Origin: Undibacterium sp.
Lineage (GTDB): Bacteria; Pseudomonadota; Gammaproteobacteria; Burkholderiales; Burkholderiaceae_D
Reading direction: 5' to 3'
Assembly: GCA_019752975.1 (NCBI GenBank)
Contig: JAIELM010000189.1
Coordinates: 1-6,428 of the forward strand
DNA: 6,428 nt
Shown: positions 1-5,213 of the stretch, piece after piece
Layout: each line of letters begins with the position of its first letter
Position numbering within the stretch: the stretch's first letter is position 1
Notes under the pieces: generated by a model
The model's input: only the letters and a program-made list of their open reading frames with translations
Told to the model about the DNA's origin: nothing
Databases searched by the model: none
Made by a program: the position numbers and the translations under genes

Positions 1-154
1 TTTCGACGAGATCTGCACGTTGTAACTCGTCTGCAACGAGCTCTCCTTTTGAGATAAGCTGATTGCCCCAAGCGTCATAAATTGTCCGAGGCGTTGTTAG
101 GCCGACCTTGATATCTTCTTGCTTAATTGGGACTAGTGAAGACAATTCATTCAT
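1..154 (-). CDS. N-terminal fragment of a PilZ/HD-GYP-type (c-di-GMP-linked) protein
   Basis: The minus strand reads open from an ATG at 154 to the window edge, giving 51 codons with no stop, so the gene continues beyond the window. The ATG is preceded by AAAGG at 5-nt spacing, a reasonable ribosome binding site. The fragment begins MNELSSLVPIKQEDIKVG and continues with an IYDAWGNQLISKGELV stretch. From memory this resembles the short N-terminal segment (VYDxxGxLLLxKGxxI, then a 'LxRxLY' helix) found in many Burkholderiales PilZ-domain and HD-GYP-type c-di-GMP proteins. The diagnostic catalytic or ligand-binding domain lies outside the window, so the exact class cannot be told. No signal peptide is visible, so it is probably cytoplasmic. 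A second ATG at 150 is out of frame. The coding call is fairly safe; the functional call is inference. Confidence 0.6.
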   Translation of the reverse strand, partial: MNELSSLVPIKQEDIKVGLTTPRTIYDAWGNQLISKGELVADELQRADLVE

Positions 155-184
155 GCACGACCTTTAAGTTGGAAATGGCGATTG

Positions 185-201
185 AATACTCGACGAGTAT
201 T
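185..201. promoter_or_regulatory. 17-bp perfect palindrome upstream of the PilZ/HD-GYP-like gene
   Basis: AATACTCG and CGAGTATT flank a single central A, so both arms are perfect 8-mers. The palindrome lies 31 nt upstream of the ATG at 154 and just downstream of the candidate -10 at 215-220. That position would suit an operator bound by a dimeric regulator, or a short hairpin in the leader. The palindrome is directly visible; its function is inference. Confidence 0.4.
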
Positions 202-214
202 TTATTGTATCGTG

Positions 215-241
215 AAAATATGTTTTTGGTGGCTTTGTCAA
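215..241 (-). promoter_or_regulatory. Candidate sigma70 promoter for the gene starting at 154
   Basis: On the minus strand a perfect TTGACA (-35, 241-236) is followed after 15 nt by TATTTT (-10, 220-215). The spacing is short compared with the usual 16-18 nt, and the -10 is imperfect. A TACAAT hexamer at 209-204 is an alternative -10 but has no matching -35. The leader to the ATG at 154 would be about 55 nt. Confidence 0.3.
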
Positions 242-274
242 TGCAAAGAGAGACAATTGAGGGCTGGTCGTAAT

Positions 275-292
275 ACAAGATGAACAAGATGA
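275..292. repeat. Two tandem copies of a 9-nt repeat
   Basis: ACAAGATGA occurs twice back to back in the intergenic region. It is short and may be chance or replication slippage; no function is apparent. Confidence 0.4.
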
Positions 293-393
293 AGCTGGTA
301 CTTACCTGAAATACCTGCTGGTGCCAGTCGGCTTCTTGTGAGTAAGGGAATTGGAATTTGGCGTGTTGACGTGAACTATCATTTGCTCGGTTT

Positions 394-434
394 ACTTGAT
401 TCTCACCTTGTTTGAAGGTGAGAATCAAGTTTTT
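394..434 (+). terminator. Perfect 16-bp hairpin with T-tract (rho-independent terminator on plus strand)
   Basis: The arms at 394-409 (starting ACTTGATT) and 415-430 (ending AATCAAGT) are exact reverse complements around a 5-nt loop, GTTTG. The plus strand continues with TTTT at 431-434, giving five Ts in a row counting the last arm base. On the minus strand the stem is followed by AAACCG, so there is no T-tract in that direction. The structure is therefore built to stop plus-strand transcription, although no plus-strand gene is visible to its left. For the minus-strand secreted-protein gene it could at most act as a 3'-end-stabilising hairpin. Confidence 0.55.
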
Positions 435-479
435 CAGTTGCGGTGTAAAGCTTATTACTTCGTTCTTTAATCTACTTTA

Positions 480-580
480 GGACTTACACAAAACAGACGC
501 TAGCGTTGTTGCGTTCGCCTTGTCGTATAAGCTTACTGTCTGCGGCTCCGCGCCTAGCCAGCGCAATTTTACGTAAGCCC
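480..580. mobile_element. 101-bp MITE-like repeat with terminal inverted repeats and TA flanks
   Basis: The left end GGACTTACACAAAA and the reverse complement of the right end, GGGCTTACGTAAAA, match at 11 of 14 positions. The element is bounded by TA at 478-479 and TA at 581-582, the target duplication made by IS630/Tc1-mariner-type transposases. It encodes nothing, is GC-richer than its flanks, and contains smaller palindromes (TAAGCTTA at 528-535; GCGG-CT-CCGC at 542-551). It sits 15 nt downstream of the secreted protein's stop codon, where a terminator would be expected. From memory, similar repeats are dispersed in Oxalobacteraceae genomes, but this was not checked here. The end structure is seen directly; mobility is inference. 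Confidence 0.5.
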
Positions 581-595
581 TATTCTTAAGCTTGA

Positions 596-2314
596 TTAGT
601 AATTTGCCACCAAACTCACACCCGATACAGCAGCGTAGCCATTTACCAAAAGATAGTAAGTACCGGCAGCGGGATTAGAAATGGTGATGGTCTCTACCGT
701 AGTCGAACCATCGGATTTCTGTGTGTAAGAAGTTGTCGTTGGCGCTGAACCCATTTTTACATAGATATCCGCATCACCAGTACCGCCAGTGGTTTTGAAA
801 GTAAGGCTAGGACGGCCTGCTGGAACTGTGATTGTGTACAACTTACTTGCACCTGTGGCGAGTGCAATGCCGGTTACTGGTACACCGTTTGTCAAGACGT
901 TACCACCTGGACCCGTCGAATAATTGGCGACTATTTGATAGCCACTTGCTGCTGCATAGCCATTGAGTAAAACATAGTAAGTGCCGGCAGTTGGGCTGGT
1001 TAGAGAGATGCTTTCAGCAGTGGTTGAGCCATCTGATTTTTGCAAATAGCTTGTAGTTGTAGGCATAGTACCCAATTGCACGTACATATCAACGTCACCT
1101 GTGCCACCAGAGGTAGCGAAACTTGCACTACTCGCCCCTGCTGGTACTACAAGTGAATAGCCTTTTTGGGCGTTCGCTGCAAGTGATAATCCGGTTAACG
1201 CAACACCGTTAGTGAGAGGCGTAACGGTAGGTGGGACGACCACGCCACCAACGATAGGGTGAGAGATATCACAACGGTTAGTGTCATTAGACCAAGTACT
1301 TTGCATGACAAAGTTACCTGTTGCCATACTGACGTTTGCCATTGCACCCTGTCCACTACGAATCCATGAGCATTCATCGGCATTTTCTTGGCCATCGCTA
1401 GCATTTGTCCATCCGCCAGCCGGATTTTGATCGGAAATGGTTTCAGAATATTCATGACCTTCGACGATCGTAAACCCGTCCAATATACCGGATACTGAGT
1501 TCATACCGCAACCAGAACCTGCATCGGTATTGTAGGGCATATTGGTATAGGCTAAATCACCATAACTACTAGTGAAATAGTTATGCCAAGCGCACCAACC
1601 ACCATTCGGGAATCCATCAGGATGCGTTCCCGTAGGTGAGAGAATGACATATTGCGCGTAACGATTAGATGCCGCTGTTGTGTTACCAAAGTGAGCCGCC
1701 GCTTTTTTTGTTTCTGCTTCTAATTGTGTGACAGTTGCGTTGGATGGAGATGCTGCTGAGTTGTCATACCAGATACCCGCCAAGGCACCACCTGTGGGGT
1801 AGCCCACGTGAGGGGCGGCAGTTGGACAGGATGTCGCGCCGCGCGCAACTAATGGGCCATCACAATATTGTGTCATTACACCAGACCATAGCTCGCCACC
1901 TGTGCCTAGGCCCTTAAACATTGCTTGTAATTTTGGAATAGCACCGTATGTATCACCAGTTAGCGTCATATCTCCACTACCATTGGTGCCCGCAGAGCCC
2001 CATTGCGAACCGTAGACAACCAAGTATACTTTTGGGGTACCACTTGTTACACCAATGCCATTGACACCACCACCATAGGCCAGTGTTTTGGCTGCGAGCA
2101 GGCCATTTTTTCCGGTTGGCGCATTTGCGCTTTCCCATTGTTTCATTTTTTCGTGAGTTTCTATCGTCGGCATTACCCCGTGACGATAAGGATGCCCATA
2201 TGCAGGTGAGTGTGGATTGCTGGTAATACTTTTCTCTTGTGCCATTAGATTGTTAGAAGCGAAACCGATGAGTGCCAGAATCGGTAACAGCGTTCTGATT
2301 TTACTATGTTTCAT
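596..2314 (-). CDS. Secreted protein with EXORDIUM-like/zincin-like N-terminal domain and two C-terminal PPC domains
   Basis: This 572-residue protein is exported. Residues 1-25 form a Sec signal peptide (KHSKIR, then a hydrophobic core, with predicted cleavage after LMA). Residues ~90-350 form a globular domain with PKVYLVVYGSQW (~95-106), YVILSPTGTHPDGF (~222-235), a CAWH motif (241-244) and GHEYSETISDQNPAGGW (~286-302), followed by ENADEC (310-315). Six cysteines (151, 163, 241, 269, 315, 348) suggest disulfides. H287-E288 with E291 and D295 look like a zincin-type metal site, but the usual second histidine of HExxH is replaced by Glu. The motif order resembles plant EXORDIUM/phosphate-induced-1 proteins (GHELAE...EIGDLC). 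Two PPC (bacterial pre-peptidase C-terminal) domains follow at 367-465 and 474-572, after a VVVPPTVTP linker. PPC domains are typical of secreted peptidases and are often removed during maturation. The ATG at 2314 was preferred because AAAAGGG lies 6 nt upstream; the in-frame ATG at 2320 touches that site directly. Secretion and PPC domains are sure; protease activity is not. Confidence 0.85.
   Translation of the reverse strand: MKHSKIRTLLPILALIGFASNNLMAQEKSITSNPHSPAYGHPYRHGVMPTIETHEKMKQWESANAPTGKNGLLAAKTLAYGGGVNGIGVTSGTPKVYLVVYGSQWGSAGTNGSGDMTLTGDTYGAIPKLQAMFKGLGTGGELWSGVMTQYCDGPLVARGATSCPTAAPHVGYPTGGALAGIWYDNSAASPSNATVTQLEAETKKAAAHFGNTTAASNRYAQYVILSPTGTHPDGFPNGGWCAWHNYFTSSYGDLAYTNMPYNTDAGSGCGMNSVSGILDGFTIVEGHEYSETISDQNPAGGWTNASDGQENADECSWIRSGQGAMANVSMATGNFVMQSTWSNDTNRCDISHPIVGGVVVPPTVTPLTNGVALTGLSLAANAQKGYSLVVPAGASSASFATSGGTGDVDMYVQLGTMPTTTSYLQKSDGSTTAESISLTSPTAGTYYVLLNGYAAASGYQIVANYSTGPGGNVLTNGVPVTGIALATGASKLYTITVPAGRPSLTFKTTGGTGDADIYVKMGSAPTTTSYTQKSDGSTTVETITISNPAAGTYYLLVNGYAAVSGVSLVANY
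599..895 (-). repeat. Second (C-terminal) copy of the tandem PPC-domain repeat
   Basis: This stretch encodes the last 99 residues of the secreted protein, from LTNGVPVTG to LVANY. It aligns without gaps to the 920-1216 copy, with 62 of 99 residues identical by my count. The repeat period is 321 nt, with a short STGPGGNV linker between copies. PPC domains are beta-sandwiches that often carry the GTGDxDxYV motif, present here. Confidence 0.8.
920..1216 (-). repeat. First copy of the tandem PPC-domain repeat
   Basis: This stretch encodes residues 367-465 of the secreted protein, from LTNGVALTG to IVANY, including GTGDVDMYV and QKSDGSTT. It is the in-frame duplicate of the copy at 599-895. The two copies have diverged at DNA level, so the duplication is not recent. 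Confidence 0.8.
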
Positions 2315-2320
2315 TTTCAT

Positions 2321-2327
2321 CCCTTTT
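2321..2327 (-). promoter_or_regulatory. Ribosome binding site that decides the start of the secreted-protein gene
   Basis: Read on the minus strand, AAAAGGG abuts an ATG at 2320 with no spacer and lies 6 nt from the next in-frame ATG at 2314. Only the second spacing suits ribosome binding, so 2314 is favoured. Confidence 0.5.
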
Positions 2328-2518
2328 AAAAATTAAATTTAATTAGAGTTATTTGAATTGTTGAGTCTCGAAATATATTTACGATATCCAACGGTAGCAT
2401 TAAATCGCAAATCTAATTGTTTAGGGTGAAGTGGTATGGTTTCTAAATTACATTATTTTTTTATGATATTAAGCTTTTGAAGTATATTAATGAATAACTG
2501 TAAATCCACATTTAAAGT

Positions 2519-2540
2519 TATATTTTTTAAAAAAAATATA
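2519..2540. repeat. 22-bp all-AT inverted repeat
   Basis: TATATTTTTT and AAAAAATATA are perfect complements separated by AA. It is the centre of the AT-rich island and would be a curved, easily melted site. It could be a binding site for a nucleoid protein or simply low-complexity sequence. Confidence 0.45.
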
Positions 2541-2700
2541 CTAAACATACTGTATTTCGCCATAAATAGAAAAAATGTTTTAACTAAATTGGCTGTTGTT
2601 ATTTTTTTATTTCCTGTTGGAAATATCAATCTATTTATATTTTATGCGTTGAAATATTAAAATAACTAGCAATTTTCAATCTATGTCGCTACCGATCATG

Positions 2701-2730
2701 ATGCTACCTCACTATGATTAGTGCCAGCAT
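2701..2730. repeat. Two-tier imperfect hairpin
   Basis: The outer arms ATGCT (2701-2705) and AGCAT (2726-2730) enclose the inner arms CACTA (2710-2714) and TAGTG (2719-2723), with a TGAT loop. The two stems are separated by an internal loop of 4 and 2 nt. It lies immediately right of ATCATGAT (2695-2702), a perfect 8-nt palindrome. No T-tract follows, so it is not an intrinsic terminator. Confidence 0.35.
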
Positions 2731-2737
2731 TTATCGT

Positions 2738-2757
2738 GTGTACACCTCAAGTACACC
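2738..2757. repeat. GTGTAC/GTACAC inverted repeat and 11-nt-spaced GTACACC direct repeat
   Basis: GTGTAC at 2738-2743 is the reverse complement of GTACAC at 2751-2756. In addition, GTACACC occurs as a direct repeat at 2740-2746 and 2751-2757, a period of 11 nt or about one helical turn. Such helically phased repeats suit a DNA-binding protein site. They also recall the short repeats beside some tyrosine-integrase attachment regions, but no integrase or tRNA is visible here. Confidence 0.4.
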
Positions 2758-2939
2758 CTAAAAAGCCTTGTAGCTCACAACGAAAAATATAATCCAGATG
2801 CGCTCGATCCCATCCGCGGAGGAATGAACTGAGGTCGTACTTACTGTACAAAAATGGGTGTGATCCGATTCAAATTATTCAATCTAGCTTCAATGCTCAT
2901 CATGGGTGACAGTATTTTGGGATTAGTTGAATTCTCTCT

Positions 2940-2963
2940 TGTAGGCGTACGCATCTACCTACA
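2940..2963 (+). promoter_or_regulatory. Candidate operator upstream of the cupin-like gene
   Basis: TGTAGG (2940-2945) and CCTACA (2958-2963) are perfect inverted arms 12 nt apart. The 8-nt palindrome GCGTACGC (2945-2952) overlaps the left arm. The whole site covers the position where the -35 box would lie for the TATACT at 2974-2979. That placement suits a regulator acting on the 3041-3849 gene pair. Identity of the regulator is unknown. Confidence 0.35.
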
Positions 2964-2973
2964 GTTATCCGTG

Positions 2974-2979
2974 TATACT
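2974..2979 (+). promoter_or_regulatory. Candidate -10 element for the gene pair at 3041 and 3364
   Basis: TATACT matches 5 of 6 positions of the sigma70 -10 consensus, 61 nt before the ATG at 3041. No good -35 is present at 16-18 nt upstream, where the inverted repeat lies instead, so an activator may be needed. It is followed by a GC-rich stretch (GCTCGCGC), and the transcript would begin near a small hairpin, GCATC-TTTTC-GATGC (2986-3000). Confidence 0.4.
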
Positions 2980-3040
2980 GCTCGCGCATCTTTTCGATGC
3001 TTGCGACACTATTTCGCTCGCCACACTTCAAGGAAAAACC

Positions 3041-3352
3041 ATGTCCCATCCCCGCCCACACGCTTGGTCTGAGCTCACTTCTAGTCCTATTTCTGAAGAG
3101 GCGATACGTCTACATCATCAACCTGCTGAACAATATAAGCTGTATGTAAATACCTATGTTGGTGGGGAGCGCGTGAGTATTAAAGCGTCCCACGCATTCA
3201 CTTTGTACGTGGTGCAAGGATCATGTAGTTTGCAACTAGTAGAAACCAGTCTCCCTATGATAGAAGGACAATGGTTAGCACTAGAGGCACAGGTACTTGA
3301 TTGTGTCGTGGGTGCTGAAGGTGTTCGTATTGTCAAAGTTTTTTCACGCTAA
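3041..3352 (+). CDS. Small cupin-like protein without metal ligands (hypothetical)
   Basis: This is a 103-residue protein starting at an ATG with AAGGA at 3030-3034, 6 nt upstream. There is no signal peptide or membrane segment. Residues ~32-101 read as a run of short beta strands: YKLYVNTYVGGERVSI, then HAFTLYVVQGSCSLQL, then EGQWLALEAQ, then GVRIVKVF. This is the layout of a single cupin barrel, in which a GxxH...G turn and an EGxxxxL turn recur. The usual cupin metal ligands (HxH, E and a later H) are almost all missing; only H51 is near a ligand position. It is therefore more likely a binding or structural cupin than an enzyme. Its stop is 11 nt before the start of the next gene, so the two are probably co-transcribed. 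The coding call is good; the fold call is inference from strand pattern only. Confidence 0.7.
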   Translation: MSHPRPHAWSELTSSPISEEAIRLHHQPAEQYKLYVNTYVGGERVSIKASHAFTLYVVQGSCSLQLVETSLPMIEGQWLALEAQVLDCVVGAEGVRIVKVFSR

Positions 3353-3363
3353 AGAATCCACTA

Positions 3364-3849
3364 ATGACGACCACCCCAGAGCCAAGAGACGAGGCGCTGC
3401 ACGAGGCACGATTATGGCGAGATAAAGGCTGGACGGCTCGCGTCATCAAGAATGAAGAGGATGAAGGTTGGGCGGTGGCCATGATCAAAGACGGTGAGCC
3501 AGAACCTGCTTTGGTTGGTCCTTGGACCATGGGTAGGGATAAAAAAAATCCTAAACCCTTGGATAGCAATGCCTTTAATACCTTAGTCAAAACCGCCTCG
3601 GAAGTGATACGTCGACACGAACAACAATGGCATGCCACATTACATCAAAGTGTGATGCTCAATACCCCCGACGCGGATTACCGAATTTGCTTGGATATCG
3701 TGCCTGACGAAGACGATCCAACTGCTTCATTAAGTGCCATCGATCAGTGTGGAAATGTGGTGGCCAAAATCAAAGTTCCATTGAATTTTAAACTCAGCCT
3801 AACGCAAGCACAACAATGGTGGGAACGCGAATTTGCGCGTATGGATTAG
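3364..3849 (+). CDS. Conserved-looking hypothetical protein, acidic, cytosolic
   Basis: I do not recognise this 161-residue protein. It has no signal peptide, transmembrane segment or cysteine-rich motif, apart from C109 and C128. The first ~60 residues, DEALHEARLWRDKGWTARV followed by an EDEGWAVAM strand and a VGPWTMGRDKKNPKPL turn, look like a compact alpha/beta unit. Residues 68-90 form a probable helix ending in RHEQQW. Residues ~100-140 form a strand-rich half with an acidic turn, DEDDP. The C-terminus is a helix, LTQAQQWWEREFARMD. Its ATG lies 11 nt after the stop of the cupin-like gene with only a weak AAAGAA site, which suggests translational coupling. It converges on the DUF58 gene with 2 nt between stop codons. 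Normal codon use and good length support a real gene. Confidence 0.75.
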   Translation: MTTTPEPRDEALHEARLWRDKGWTARVIKNEEDEGWAVAMIKDGEPEPALVGPWTMGRDKKNPKPLDSNAFNTLVKTASEVIRRHEQQWHATLHQSVMLNTPDADYRICLDIVPDEDDPTASLSAIDQCGNVVAKIKVPLNFKLSLTQAQQWWEREFARMD

Positions 3850-3873
3850 TGCTACAACGCGCCGCTCTCTTTT
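3835..3873 (+). terminator. Weak candidate terminator at the convergent gene junction
   Basis: GCGCGT (3835-3840) and ACGCGC (3857-3862) can pair around a 16-nt loop that contains the stop of the hypothetical gene and the stop of the DUF58 gene. CGCTCTCTTTT follows, giving a T-rich plus-strand tail. The stem is short and the loop long, so this is a weak call. Confidence 0.25.
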
Positions 3874-5156
3874 ACCTCCAAATACCGATTCACTAAACTC
3901 ATACTTAAACGTTCGGGGGTAATGTCAATCAGTTGCGTGCTGCGTATTCCTAGGTTTTTGATGGCGCGATCGCGTAGTTGCAGGTAATGGGTGGTGGCAC
4001 TATAGCGTAGCGCATCGTTGAATTGTTCAACGGGTGCGTTGAGGGCAGCGTCTAGGCTTTTCTCTCTCAAGCTGGCGCACATCACCAAGTGTTTAGTCGA
4101 TAGCAGTTCGCAGGCACTTTTCATGGCGCTATCATCTTCGTCGCGTAAATTGGTGATGAGGACGACGAAGGCGCGTTTGCGCAATTTCGTCAGTAAGGTG
4201 CTGGCGGCCAGCGTATAGTCAGGCGCAACCTCACCTGCTTGCAAGTCGTAGACTCCGGCTAACATACGATCTAAACCGACTCGTCCTTTATGCGGTGCCA
4301 GCCAACGTGACTCGCCACCAAAGCTCAATAGGCCGATGGCATCGCCCTGTTTCTGCGCAATGAAACTTAAGGTCAATATCGCATTTAAAGCGTGGTCAAA
4401 ATGGCTGGTCACACCATCCTGCGCCAGCATACGTCTACCGGTATCCAATAAAAATACCACTTGCTGATCGCGCTCTTCTTGGTATTCTCGGCTGATGGGT
4501 TTCTGGTAACGGGCCGTGGCTTTCCAGTCTATGCTGCGTTGACTATCTCCTTGGCGATAGTCGCGCAATTGACGAAAGTCGGTACCTTCACCACGCCTGC
4601 GCTTGCGGATCGCTCCTACTGAGGGAGCGCGTTTGTCAGTGGCGTTGATGGTATTGCCGAGTAGTTTAGAAAAATCCGGAAAGACTTTCACGGCTTGACT
4701 TTCTCCCAGTCGAAAACAGCGTTCCCAGCATCCGAAATAACCATAAACTTTGACAAAGCAAGTACCAAATACCGCATCTCCTCGCCGTGACGGGCGAAGT
4801 TGATACGTGATGCGGGTGTGTGCTTGTGGTGCAACTTGACAACGATGCAGTAAGCCTTGCAGTTCCCAGTGACTAGGATAGTCGTCGATGACTTCCAACT
4901 TGATGGTAGCGTCGCTGCAATTGTGTAAGCTCAAGCTCACTTTATTCCAGACATCAACTGGCCAAACGCCTTGTACCTGGCGATCCACGTTCAAACTGGG
5001 GGAGCTACGCAATTTCCATAAATCTACCAATGAAAATAGCAAAAGCAAGCCAGCACCAGTCCATACCACTACGCGTACGGAGGGGAAAAAGAATTGCAGG
5101 AAAGCCAAAGCGGATAACGCGAAGACTGCTCCTATTAGACGACGGGTAGGGCTCAT
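3852..5156 (-). CDS. DUF58 family protein, membrane-anchored, degenerate vWA domain
   Basis: This 434-residue protein has two N-terminal transmembrane segments (about 7-24 and 28-45). A periplasmic or cytosolic beta domain follows (~55-160). The signature DUF58 stretch then runs GEGTDFRQLRDYRQGD (189-204), SIDWKATAR (208-216) and SREYQEERDQQVVFLLDTG (222-240). The C-terminal vWA-like fold (~230-420) has DTGRRM at 238-243 where a true MIDAS would read DxSxS, so metal-dependent ligand binding is doubtful, as is usual for DUF58. DUF58 proteins are encoded next to MoxR ATPases, and the pair is thought to act together in assembly or activation of other proteins. The ATPase gene lies 57 nt upstream in the same direction, supporting this. 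The ATG at 5156 is preceded by a weak GAG site; an in-frame stop shortly upstream rules out a longer start. Length is typical for the family. Confidence 0.93.
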   Translation of the reverse strand: MSPTRRLIGAVFALSALAFLQFFFPSVRVVVWTGAGLLLLFSLVDLWKLRSSPSLNVDRQVQGVWPVDVWNKVSLSLHNCSDATIKLEVIDDYPSHWELQGLLHRCQVAPQAHTRITYQLRPSRRGDAVFGTCFVKVYGYFGCWERCFRLGESQAVKVFPDFSKLLGNTINATDKRAPSVGAIRKRRRGEGTDFRQLRDYRQGDSQRSIDWKATARYQKPISREYQEERDQQVVFLLDTGRRMLAQDGVTSHFDHALNAILTLSFIAQKQGDAIGLLSFGGESRWLAPHKGRVGLDRMLAGVYDLQAGEVAPDYTLAASTLLTKLRKRAFVVLITNLRDEDDSAMKSACELLSTKHLVMCASLREKSLDAALNAPVEQFNDALRYSATTHYLQLRDRAIKNLGIRSTQLIDITPERLSMSLVNRYLEVKESGAL

Positions 5157-5179
5157 GCAATGATCTCGGTTTTAAGTCC

Positions 5180-5200
5180 TTCCCACCGTTTGTGTGGGAA
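5180..5200 (-). promoter_or_regulatory. Hairpin in the MoxR-DUF58 intergenic spacer
   Basis: TTCCCAC (5180-5186) and GTGGGAA (5194-5200) form a 7-bp stem with a 7-nt loop in the 57-nt spacer. No T-tract follows on the minus strand, so transcription should read through into DUF58. It could set relative expression by mRNA processing or attenuation, or hold the weak DUF58 start open. Function is inference. Confidence 0.4.
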
Positions 5201-5213
5201 TCTGGGTTCAGAA

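Larger units (their letters stand above)
2315..3040. other. Long divergent intergenic region, AT-rich on its left half
   Basis: No convincing gene lies between the divergent starts at 2314 and 3041. About 2328-2690 is very AT-rich, with long A and T runs, in clear contrast to the neighbouring genes. From about 2690 the composition returns to normal and several short palindromes appear, entered separately. The minus-strand promoter for the secreted protein must lie in the AT-rich part, but I could not single out a good -35/-10 pair. The octamer TCAATCTA occurs three times on the plus strand (2626, 2676 and 2879). AT-rich upstream DNA of this kind is typical of horizontally acquired or silencer-bound (H-NS/MvaT-like) genes; that is inference. 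Confidence 0.6.

Noticed and set aside
147..428. 93-codon minus-strand open frame upstream of and overlapping the PilZ/HD-GYP-like gene start
   Set aside because: It needs a TTG start inside the perfect hairpin, has no ribosome binding site or internal ATG, and has no recognisable motif. Its path also crosses the candidate promoter and palindrome.
1195..1455. Open frames antisense or out of frame within the large genes (also 1735-1917, 2003-2209, 3154-3336, 3333-3638, 4018-4218, 4888-5163)
   Set aside because: All are embedded in well-supported genes in other frames, with no domain signal or proper start context.
2340..2420. Sigma70 promoter for the secreted-protein gene (TTGCGA-18-TATCGT on minus strand)
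   Set aside because: Both boxes match only 4 of 6 positions, and in such AT-rich DNA many equal pairs occur, so no specific call is justified.
2626..2886. Three copies of TCAATCTA as a CRISPR-like or iteron array
   Set aside because: The octamer is short, the spacing is irregular (50 and 203 nt), and AT-rich sequence makes chance recurrence likely.
2760..2900. Possible tRNA or structured RNA
   Set aside because: I could not form a cloverleaf: there is no GGTTCGA-type T-arm or matching acceptor stem, only short isolated palindromes such as TCCGCGGA and GTAC pairs.
2854..3072. 72-codon plus-strand open frame
   Set aside because: It has no ribosome binding site, runs through the candidate operator and -10, and ends inside the cupin-like gene in another frame. 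It is most likely chance.
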